From NCBI RefSeq assembly GCF_947172395.1, contig NC_069084.1, forward strand, positions 6,201,107-6,265,106: DNA of 64,000 nt. The letters run 5' to 3'. Shown piece by piece: positions 39,901 to 51,900 of the stretch. Position numbers and translations under genes: made by a program. The DNA comes from Bicyclus anynana (lineage: Eukaryota; Arthropoda; Insecta; Lepidoptera; Nymphalidae). Position 1 is the first letter of the stretch, and every line of letters starts with the position of its first letter. The notes under the pieces were generated by a model. The model searched no databases, had not been told where the DNA came from, and saw only the letters and a program-made list of their open reading frames with translations.

Positions 39901-42900
39901 GGGCTAGAACCCAGAGCCGTAAATCCAGTTTTAAAAAAGTTTTTTTGTACTTTATACTTTATCACTGTACGTGGTATTTTTTTTTTACTGGTCACTGGTT
40001 TAAAAATAAGAAAGTTTTCTTCCCGAAGTTTTCATATTTTTAGTGGTTTTTCATGTGATTTAGTGATAAAGTGTTTCTATTTTTCTCTCCCTGTTAGCTT
40101 GAGGATACTCGCAGCAGTGTGATTGAGACTAATAGCAAATTGAAGACAGTGACTTTTGTTATTTTGAGTTTGTGACTCTTTTCTAGTTTGTTAGATATTT
40201 TAACATGTCTGACAAATATAGAAAGTGTGTTAAGTGCGGTGCATCAGCTTTTAAGGACCCAACGCTTACTTTCCATTCTTTTCCAAGAGCCGGAAAGGCA
40301 TCTAGTTGTTCAAGGTAAATATGATCATGTCTCTCATTTTCGTCTCCCTTTTTTCCTTTAAAAAAATCAAAATACGTGAGCAAAGCTCAAATCTGTGATG
40401 AATTTTGGTTTATTTTAAAATATTGTGATTTTTCAGGCTTCGAATTTGGGCAGAATATTGTTTTGCAAATGTAACTGAGAAAGAGTTGAAAGGCTTGCAC
40501 GGAAGCCACAAGTTATTGTGTAGTAAGCATTTTCATCGCAGTGCATATACAGATGATACAATGAAAAAGTTAAACCGTAATGCTGTACCAAATATGTCAA
40601 GTTCACCAGTCGAAACATCCCAGCAACATTTCGTTTCAGAGGTATGAAATTTATTACTAGAAATTTATACTATCTTTATATTAAACAAAGCCATTACCTG
40701 TATGCCTCTTTTTTGGAATTAAATTTAAAAAGCTACTACAGAGCAAAGTTTTGGTATATAATTTTCAAGATTTTGTATAAATTGGTAGAAGTATGGCAAT
40801 AATTGTTGGAAGAGTCAGTTCTGTTCTGTTTAAAATAAAACAATAACATGCATGGTAGGTGCAAACTCTTCTATGATTCTACACCAAGTCTGTGATGGCA
40901 TATATGAGTAGGTATCTTATGGCATCTGCAGATTTTGTACCTCAGAGCCATGTTAAGCCATCAGTACTGGTTATTATCATTAACATCTGATAGTCATTAA
41001 TGGATTTAACATTATCACCTTATGCCTGTCAACTAGCATCAGAGCAGCATGGTGGGCTTAAGCTCCATATCAACTCTCCTATAAGGAGGAAAGCTGGGCG
41101 TTGTAGTGGGATTTTAAAATAGGCTGATGATGATGAACATGTACATATTGTATTCCCATGGGTATGGAATCTATACAGGTGAAACAGCAGTGTTCTGCTA
41201 GTACGTTATTGTAAATAGAAAATAGGAAAAGGGGAATGCCTATCCCCTGCCCAGGCTTATCCTAACCACCCAGCAATTTACTTAAGTATATTAGCAGCTG
41301 ATAATTTATTAATTACATTGGAATAGAGTAAAGAATAAAGCGATCATAGCTTGTCCCCGTTGTTGATTTTGAATGTTTTTCCTTATTTCAGGAATTGTCA
41401 GTGCCTCTACAACCCACTATACCAAATGTGCCCATCTTGTCTCAGCCACCAGATACACCACATAAATATTTAAGTCAAGTGGTATGTAATAATATATAAA
41501 TATGTTGAAATATTTCATGTAATTTTAAAAATAGTATGATTTTATGCTATAATAAAAATTGCCTTATTTCAGAATCCTTCTGTGCCTTCACAGTTATCTG
41601 TACTGGATGAGCCTATATTGGTTCTGCCAGATCCATCACAGCAAACTATAATTTTAAAGGTATGTAATGTAAGATGCAAAATATTATTTTCAAATATTAA
41701 CTTAAGATAGTAATTTCACTGAACTAAATGTTTTAAATAATAATTATGACCTATGTGGCAAAAAAGTCAGAGCTGTGGTCTTATAAATGGAATGTCCTGG
41801 GTTTGATTCCTGCTAAGGAATTTCAAAACATTTATAACAAGTGGACGCCTGTGACTTTGTCCATGAAATGCAGTTTTTCACAAATACTGTGTGAATCATA
41901 GATTGTTTTGGGATAAAAAGTAGCCTTTATAACTTGCTTTCAGTTGTGTGCATTTTAAGTAATTAAATATAATATTAAATTTAAGTAATTAAATATATAT
42001 GTTACATGGCCTTTGTGGCGCAGTGATATGCACGGTGGATTTACAAAATGGAGGTCCTGGGTTCGATCCCCGGCAGGGCCGATTGAGATTTTCTTAATAG
42101 ATCCACCTTACCGACAAAGACGTACCACCAAGCGATTTAGCATTCCGGTACAATGTCATGTAGAAACTGAAAATTAAGGGGTGTGGATTTTCATCCTCCT
42201 TCTAACAAGTTAGCCCGCTTCTATCTTAGACTGCACCATCACTTACCATCAGGTGAGATTGTAGTCAAGGGCTAACTTTTAAAGAATAAAAAACGAATGT
42301 GTCTCAAACAAGGACATGAGACAGTGCGTGCATGAAGTTTGCCAATCCACATTGGACCAGTGTGGTGGACTGGAATTGGCCTATCCCCTCTCATTCTGAG
42401 AGGAGTCTCGAGCTCAGCAGTGAGCCAAACATGGGTTGATAACGACAACATTCAGATACATAGTAACCCAGCTGGTCTGGTGAGAGGCTTTATCTAGTTA
42501 TTATCCTACTGACAGAATACAATCAATTTAGCAATCTGGTATTATACGGAGTTTTAACTGCCAGGTTAGGTGCTCCCATCTTAGACTGCTATCAAATACC
42601 CTCAAGTGATATTACAGTCAGGGGCTAATTTGTATCATTAATAGCATCTTTCTCTATAATTTATATTGATTACTAATAATGCACATTGCACTTTATTATT
42701 CCAGAGCCCTTCTGTGTCAAAATCTATACACCCAGAAAACCAACTTGGCAAGCAACAACTTAAAAAATGCAAAAAATATCTGAATAAAATATATAGGCTG
42801 AAAATGGCCTTGAAAAAAAAGAAAAATGTTAAAGGAAATAGAAAATGCTTTTTAGAAGCTCTGACAAAAACTGAATACTTTGAAAAATTTAATCAATACT

Positions 42901-45900
42901 TAAATCCAGCTTTTGGTGTGCTTCTACAGAGTCAAATGACAAATTCACGTAGGAAACTACAGGGCCGACGTTGGACTTTAAATGAAAAAATTTTAGCATT
43001 AGCTATTTATAAAAAATCTAGTGCCTGTTACAAATTGCTGTGAAGAATGATGTGCTTGCCAAACCCAGGTACATTAAAATGCCTTTTAAACAGAGTATAT
43101 TTACCATGTGGAGTGAATAAAAAAGTTATGGCAAGTTTAAAAGAAATTTCACAAGGTGAAGAAAAAAAAGATAACTTATGGGTTTTATTATTTGATGAGA
43201 TGTCAATACGAAAAAATTTGATTTATAACCCAAAAACGGATGCCATTGAGGGGTACCAAGACCATGGTTCTCAAGGTAGAAACCAGCAAATGGCTTCACA
43301 TGCCTTAGTTTTCATGTTAGTGGGACTGAGAAAAAGGTGGAAGCAACCCATAGCCCACTTCTTCTCAGGAGACTCAGTGACGGCAGATAGACTTCAAGCC
43401 ATTATTAAAGAGGTATTAACTTAAGCCATACTCAATGTTCACTGTTACCAATAAACAAATTAAAAGTGTGGGTATAAATCGCTAGTCATTACACACATAA
43501 TAATAATTATACTTAATTTGTTCCAAAGTTAGTGAAAATAGATTAATAAGCTTAGAAAAATTAGACATATTTATTTATGAAATTATCAAATGACATGCAT
43601 TCTCTACCTTTATTTCTAATTATGTTTGTTGGTGCACAGTACACTACATACTTAAGCCATACTCTATGTATAAGTAGGTAGATTATATATTTCTGTAATA
43701 TAATATAATAATAGAGTAGTTGACTCATATCAATTTCAATTACTATATTAATTTTGTGTAGTACATGGAATAAAAGTCCGAAATATACTGATACTGAATA
43801 ATAAAATTTAAGAATTTCTTGTAAAGCTTAATTCACATCACATTTTTTTCCAAATTTTCCTAATGGTAAAAATGCTGTAGTACAATTTGTAACGTGACAA
43901 TTTTACTTGATATTGATCCTAATCTTATTATTGTTAACTAATATTTTTGTCAAATGCTCCGATTGGTATAGGATTTGTTAAAGTGACATCATGAAACATA
44001 AACCATCATGGCCAACAGTGTTTTGGCTCGTATTGTCAAAACAATATTTACAAATAAAGATTTTCAGGTACTTAATCACATCTTGAGAAAAAAATTTAAT
44101 CTAGCAGAACAATAATGGACAATTTGAGACTGTTTTAAAAAAAGTGTCAACTAGCCTATTGCTCAATGTGTACTAAGACAACAATTTTTTTGTCTGATTT
44201 TTATAAATTGTGTATACTTGTTTTAAAGTTAATTTTTTTTTAGGTATTGGCTGAGTGTTTCTCACATAACTTGGTTGTGGTTGCAACTGTTTGTGACATG
44301 GATGGCGTAAATATGAGGGCGTTAAATGCGTTAGGATCCACGGTCGATAGACCTTTTTTCATATATAATGAAAATGAAATTGTAACCATAATGGATCCTC
44401 CGCACCTATTAAAATGTTTTAGAAATAATTTTCTTAAACACAACATAAAGTGTCCAGATAATTTTGCAACCAATGCAGTATCAGGTACTGATATTTTTTT
44501 AGAATTAATAATTGACTTTATACTGGAAAAGATTGAAGTATTTGCAAGTCTGGCTAATTCATTTCTTTATTTACACTTTACAGGAATAGCAAAATGGGAG
44601 CACATTAAAGAGTTTTTTAAAAATGACAATAATAATCCGAATTTTGTTTTTGCACCTGCACTCACAGACCAACATATACATCCAAATGGGAAACAAAAAA
44701 TGAAAGTAAAATTAGCAGCGCAAGTGTTAAGCCACTCAGTTGCAGCTGGGATTTTTGCAAAAGTAGCCAGAAGTAAGTCATCATCATCAGCCTATTTTAA
44801 CCCACTACAGGGGCAGGCCTCCCTCCTATAGAGAGGGACCCACCATGCTGCTCCAATGTGGGAGTATGCAGGATAAGAGTGATGTTGTTAATTTAACGGC
44901 CACTATCAGATGTTATTGATGTTGCTCAAGACCAACAGGTATATCTGAGGTGCTCTCTGAAGTATGAGGCAGAGAGGTATAAACCACCAACTTTTCAACT
45001 AAATGATTAGGATTCTTAATGAATTTAGAAGAAAGAATAGCTCAGTACTAGGTATACCATTACCCAACCCAGGAGTCTAACCAAGGGTGGACCTTGTGAT
45101 TCAAAGGCAAATGGGTTTATCAATAACCATTGGATCAACGAGGGGAATAAAGTAATTTAAGTGTTTAAATTCAGTGATAGTAATTATAGTTCATACAAGA
45201 TTATTCCATAAAATTAATTGCATATATATTTTTTTTTTCAGATGAAATTTCACCTGAAGCAGTTGTTACAGCCACCTTAATTAGTAAAATGGACAACATA
45301 TTTGACTCACTGAATGCAGATACTCCAGATTTAAAAAGAGGAAAACGATATTTTACAAATATAACGAAAAAAAGTGAACATTTACAGTTGTTTCATGATA
45401 TGAAAACACTGTTTCAAAATATTTGTTTCATTGGGGTTCGCTGCGCTCCTCCTTCTGTCAATGGTTGGATCCGTACCATTAGGGCTGTGGAAAGGCTTTG
45501 GCATAACTTGCAAAAACTCAACATTAATGCGTTAGCTACCCGACGACTAAATCAAGATCCTCTAGAAAATTTATTTGGTTGCATAAGAGGTCACTGCGGG
45601 TCTAACCCGAATCCAAATGTACCACAATTTATTGCAGGATTGAAAACAAGTATTGTCAATAATTTAAAATATAAAAGTAGCCTCAAAAATTGTGAAGAAG
45701 ATGCAAACTCATTGATGACAAATATGACCACTTTCTTAAAAACAAACACATATACATTGTCCACAAATTCAAATACATTGTCAACATCTAATAATATTCC
45801 TGACGATAATACCATTATGCCAGACGCAGAGTCTGATGAAATGCAGGCATGCGCATATGTGTGTGGGTTTATTTTTAAAAAACTGAAAAACAATACTTGT

Positions 45901-48900
45901 AAGTTTTGTAAAAATATAATGATTACTAAAAATGTTGAACCCATACATATATTCACTACTTTTAAAGAATATAATGACAATAAAGAAAGTTTAAATTATA
46001 TGAATATTGCATTTGTTGAATGTGTAGAAACATCTGCCATAATTATTAACGAATATTTAGTAAATCATTCACATACTTCAGAATTAAAAAAGAATATCAA
46101 AATAAAATTAAATGAGATAATTACATTTAATTGGTTAGATGGATGTCTGAAGCATAAAATAGAGAATATTGATGACATTATTAATTGTGTGTCAGCAATA
46201 TGCATCAAAAGATTCTGCACATTAAAAAATAGAATGTTTTCTGCAGAAGCATCCAAAAATGCGCTGCATCGGAAAATTAAAATTCTTAAACATGACTGAT
46301 TAAGGTTAAAAATCAATTATTAACCTTCTTATCATGTGAGATTCGTGCTTAGTAGTGAGCCGAATATGAGTTGTCAATGTTAATGATGCAAAGATAATAA
46401 TTAAGATTAACTATAATCTATATAGGTAACTCATTAATAGACCTATGGTGAATTTCTAGAGGATCTAGAATAAATTAACTTTTCACAACCCTCATGATGC
46501 ATCCACTAATGATTAAATATCTTGAAAGAAGGGACAAGAGACCTTCCATTGGTACAGGTGGCAAGTCATGGTAGGCCAAAGGCTAATTGGAAGTGGCCCT
46601 TAAAAGCGTAGATGTAGGCTGCCAATCTGTCCTGGATTATGCTAAAGAATACAGCCTTTGGCTTAATTTAACCTGTTACTGTGATTTTTTTTATACATGC
46701 TGTGATTGCTGTGCTGATCATTATGACTATGTAATAAAACACTTAAAAAAAATAATTTTGTTTGCCTTTTGTCATTCATCTAATATCTTCAGAAAAATAT
46801 AAGTTAAATGATTTAACTTTGTTAAAATCTTGCATGTTTAGTAACAATAATGCTGTATAATACAGGTTTATTTTGATGCAGCTTTGTTACTGGGCTGCTT
46901 TTCAATTGCAATATGATTTTGACTGAGAAATAAACTCTGTTAAAATTATTTTGCGATTGAAAAGCAGCCGTATGAGAAAAAAATTTCAAATTTTGTGGTT
47001 CGTAATTTCGCGCCAAAACTTAGTTAGATAATTCGTAATTTCGCGCCAAAATCTTAGATAGTTCGTAATTTCGCGCCAAAAGTATAGTTTAATGGAACCA
47101 CTACTAGTTAGCGTGACAGCGCACAGTCTGCACCTATTTTATACGTAGTTGTGCTTCTTCTCCGTGAGTATTTGTATTCTATGGGTCTGCTTGCCATACC
47201 AGTGTTGGAATGAGCCAGTGATTTGCTTATCTTATAGTAAGGACGAGTGTCCTTACATGTATAATATATAATTTTATAATATGTATAATTACATCAATAT
47301 CTAATGTGGACTTTGGACTAAATTTTCTACAAATGTTAGTTTAAGCAAGCAAAGCTTAGAACATTTTTTTAATATAAAGTCAAAGTCAAAGTAAAAATTC
47401 ATTTGTTTTATTTAGGATTAGTTTACAATCACTTTTGAAACGTCAGGAAATGTAATAAAGTCGATGATATACTTTGACGGCCTCCGTGGCGCAGTGGTAT
47501 GCGCGGTGGATTTACAAGACGGAGGTCCTGGGTTCGATCCCCGGCTGGGCAGATTGAGATTTTCTTAATTTGTCCAGGTCTGGCTGGTGGGAGGCTTCGG
47601 CCGTGGCTAGTTACCACCCTACCGGCAAAGACGTACCGCCAAGTGATTTAGCGTTCCAGTACGGTGCCGTGTAGAAACCGAAAGGGGTGTGGATTTTCAT
47701 CTTCCTCCTAACAAGTTAGCCCGATTCCATCTTAGACTGCACCATCACTTACCATCAGGTGAGATTGTAGTCAAGGGCTAACTTGTAAAGAATAAAAAAA
47801 TAATAAAAAAAAAATACTTGATTCACTTGTAGGTAACAGAACATAGAGCATTCGCCGTTTTTATATTTCGTCGAAGTGAACAATGAGCCGAGCCAAGCAT
47901 AGAGCCAAATATTGCTACGAACATCTTGAGAGTTCTAGCGAACGTTCTATTCGATGTTCGTCAAAGATATTCTTCTTGGCAAAAAGCTTCAAGCAAATCT
48001 GCTCGCTAGAATGTACTCGTAGTGTTCTGTGATGTAACATTTGCACGAATGCTCAGTATGCTCAAGTGCACCTTCAGATAATGGTAAAAAAATAAAGAAA
48101 AGTTACGAGAGCTCCAAATGCTCCTTATAGTACTCGTAAGTACCTGTTGCAGATATAGAGTAAGTATACATTACATTGATGAAATGAAGTAATCAGTTAA
48201 TTATTCTCAAAGCTAATTTCCAACAGGTGACAAGAGCACAGTTGTTCATTAATTTTCAACTTTATTTCTACGCTAACGATTTCAATAAAGCTGCTTTATA
48301 ATAATTCTAACAGACCCAATCCAGCTTCGTTTTGACTTATTATACTTGACAAGTTCACCCCATTGGCTAGTACATTGACACATGCCACCAATTAGCTAAC
48401 GGCGACAAACAGAAACTTTTGTTAGGCAGCGCTTCACCAAATAATAAAACAGAACTATAAGTTGCTTAAAGAAGATAAAGAATTGCAAAATATAGTAAAA
48501 CTCTTTTTTATCACAAACTAGCAGACCCGGTCAAGCTTCGCTTTGACTTATGTGCACTTCTTCCCTATCCCTACCCTACACTACCCTACTCCTACCTACC
48601 TAAAATTTTTTTGAGAAGAAGAAATTGTTTTCGGAAATAGAAATTTTAATTACACAAAATAAATTTATGAACGCACGCGTCATTATACTAATAGCATTAA
48701 CAACTGAGTCTTAGGGCCATAAATCATTTCTCTATATCTATCTCGCTTGCACTTATGGGTCTTATGGAGCCGTCTAGTGAAGGGTGTAACAATGAAAGAC
48801 ATATTATCGATAAGTAAAGTTTATTATCGTATCTTGTTCACAAAATTAAAAAAATTAACAATATTTGATTTAATATAATACATATTTCATATTATATAAT

Positions 48901-51900
48901 TATTAACTAAATAAAATTAATCTTCATCTGAGTCTTCATCATCAGAATCTTCGTCTTCTGCCAAATTTATTATATATTAGTATCCATAGTGCGCAACGAG
49001 TAACACATGAATGTATTTATTTAATTGCAGTAAACACATTTATAGCAAAAAAAATACGCAATGCAATTACATTAGAAACCGACCAATCAGAATCGTCCAA
49101 ATCATTATTGACTCATCATTAGCACGTGCGCAGGTAGCCGTTTATCGATAATTAGGGTGCGCAGGTAGGCGCGCTGCACATTCCTATCTTTTTTGACTTT
49201 TATGACCGGACGACTCAGATGATAATGCGCATACTATAGTCAGTATTTCTGAATGCACGTATAAATGTCAATCATTACATAAGTAGTATTTGACAGGATG
49301 GACAACAAATGTATGACAGGTACAAAGTAACATTTATGGAAAATTATTATTAATATTATTCATCTTTCATAATTATTTATTCGTCGAGTTTTTATTGTTT
49401 TATATAGTACTGCAAGCTGTCTACCAATAAATTTCTCCACTCTATTTCTTATTGTATTATTTTATTCAATTTATATAGGAGTGAAGAAATTTAGGATTTC
49501 ATTTCTTACATACGGTTGGAATCAAACATCAACATGTAACTATAAAAATTCTTTTACTCCTCTTTTTGAAGGTCAAATATAATGGTAATAAAGCGACTCG
49601 TCAAGAAAACGAATTTCGCAAGAATTTGCTTTAATTAAGAATCCTAATTTTCTTACTGACCTTAATTATTAAAGTACTTAGGGCACGCACTTAGTACTTA
49701 ATTAATTAAATTCTTATTTTAGTCTATTATCATTGGTAAAAAACCAATATAATTATTTTAATGTAATTTTTGACACCTACTGAAAACACTGACCTATATT
49801 ATTTACATCTATGGCGCAAAAATAAATGATTAAATAATAATTAATTTAGTAAAAAAACTGTGTAAATCGTAACGTCATAGACGTTTTGTGGACCTTAGTA
49901 GTGTGTGTGTGTGTGTGTGTGTGTTTGTGTTTTAGTTTTAGCAAAATGAGAACACAATAAATTAATGAGGTTTCTGACGTTAGGATTGAAAGTGAAGCAT
50001 AAATTCTGGCTGACATAACGTTAAATATGGACGACGATGTGACGGCTTTAATTATACACATGGATTAACCATTTGACTCCTAAATGGACGACCGGTCGCC
50101 CATCGTATCCGTTACGTGACATGTAAAAAAATATAACGTAAACTAAGGGCAATAGGCGAGCACAGTATCATGCTCCGCGCGATAGAGGAATATAAAGATT
50201 TTTTAACACAACGGTAGATTAAACCGCACTCTCTGACTGTCGGCTTCTTCAACGCAGACAGACTTTTCGATAAAATACTAAATGGTTGAGATTTAAAGCT
50301 CAATTTTCTTTAAATTATTGTGGAGTTAACCACCTCTATTTAAAATTAACTTTACTTTAAAGTAAATTGATGCTTAAATTATAATCCATTTATGTTGGTC
50401 TACGAATCAGTCAAACGAAAACTGAATATTTATTCTTGAACTTTAGCGGCACAACTCAATCTTCCAAAATTGCCTTAAATGGTAACCCTACCATCTTGCT
50501 CCGATTTTCGGTACCTCGGGTCGCTTTTTCAAAACGATGGCAATGTGGACCGAGACGTAAAAAGTAGAATGAATGCGGGATGGATGAAATGGTGCGAATG
50601 CCTCTTAGACTTAAGGGTGAAATGATGATGTAAAGATGGTAAAGTTCAAGTTCATAGTAGCGTTTACTTAACTTACCTCGTTGTTGGCTTACAATAAACC
50701 GTATAGTGTAGGAGTCGCCCGTTCGGTTGCTTGGGTTTCTTCCAACTGACGAGAAGAGCCGTCGGCGACTGGGACACGAGTTTGATTTCAGCGGGCGCTT
50801 CTGGTACTGTTGAAGAATATATTTACTGAGACACAAATCTATAAAATAAAAAAATAACAAAATAAAGCCTTTTATTTCTGGTTTTACAAGTAACGTACGT
50901 CTACAAAAAATACATTACAAAATTTATAAAAAAATATGACCAAAAATATGACAAATCCCAGTAGGAATCTATGGATAATTAACAGTAAATTATCGAACTT
51001 TTACACAATAAGTGTTTTCAAAACTCGAGTGTTGAAGATTTTTACCATCGATATAAGCACTGTGCGAGTGTGACAGACTCGTCATAGCTTCTATTTCGTA
51101 CTAATTCACTAAAGTTTTAACTAAGTAATTGGCCATTTTGTACTCTAGTTTTCTATACTTCAAATCTCATGAAACAAGTTAACCATAAAACTTTGAAGCA
51201 AAATAAAACCGTAGTTTTTGTTTAAACCTGACCTACTGATTATATATATAACATTAACGTATTTTGATTTTTCAGTATAGCCGAGACTGCTTATTAAATT
51301 TAGTTAATACGAATTTAAATTGTATAAATTCAAAAAATATCACCATTATCAATATGGGTTACTCTTCAGCTAGCTCTCCAGTTTTGTGTTATAAGCATAA
51401 GTTTGAACTTGCCTCTTACCTATTCAAAAATGTCCACCAGCTCTTGAACCATACGAAGAGACGTAAGCTACAGGCAAAAATCCAACAGACCGTGATCGTA
51501 CCTTAGATATTCCGAATTTGCAGTCGGGTCTTAATCTTGAAGCTATTAACCCATATTCGGCTCACTGCTGAGCTCGAGTCTCCACTCAGAATAAGAGTGG
51601 TTATGCTAATAGTCTACGACGTTGGCCCAATGCGGATTTACAGACTTCACCAAAGAATTAAGAAAATTCTCTGGTATGCAGGTTTTTTCACGATGTTTTT
51701 CCTTCTACGTTTGAGATACGTGATACTTAATTTCTTAAAATGCACACAACTAAAAAGCTGGAGGTGCATGCCCCGGACCGTATTCAAATCCACACCCTCC
51801 AGAATTGGAGACAGAGGTCATATCCATTGGATTATCACTGCTCTACTTTTATAATATAGTCCGTCTAAATTAGATTTTGACAGTGTTACTTGAAACATCT

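Larger units (their letters stand above)
40205..46299 (+). pseudogene. P-superfamily (THAP9-type) transposase gene, seven exons, one in-frame TGA
   Basis: DNA transposase of the P/THAP9 superfamily, nested in a Dscam intron on the opposite strand. Joined exons give 2787 nt, 928 codons plus stop, close to THAP9 length. Seen in order: THAP finger (residues 1-90: C8, C11, W41, C65, H68, AVP at 86-88), a Ser/Pro-rich linker, a Lys-rich helical stretch (about 170-200), a helix-turn-helix-like segment ending KKSSACYKLL, the RNase H-like core with acidic residues D328 (LLFDEM), D418 (CDMDG) and D451 (IMDPPHLLK), and the C-terminal LNQDPLENLFG with E685. Which acids are catalytic is inferred from the family. 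The only lesion is TGA at codon 277 (43041-43043). SINEs sit in introns 2, 4 and 6. No terminal inverted repeats were found. It could be a recently damaged element, a domesticated gene with a polymorphic stop, or a base error. Confidence 0.88.
47801..50676. other. Remainder of the 12-kb Dscam intron
   Basis: Contains a repeat end at 48515-48600 (ctagcagacccggtcaagct, then ctaccctac words), the acidic open frame near 48917, a repeated gtgcgcaggtag word (about 49127 and 49158) and the GT microsatellite. Otherwise no feature. Confidence 0.55.

Noticed and set aside
43047..43424. Separate gene starting at ATG 43047
   Set aside because: Same frame and same transposase exon as the sequence before the TGA.
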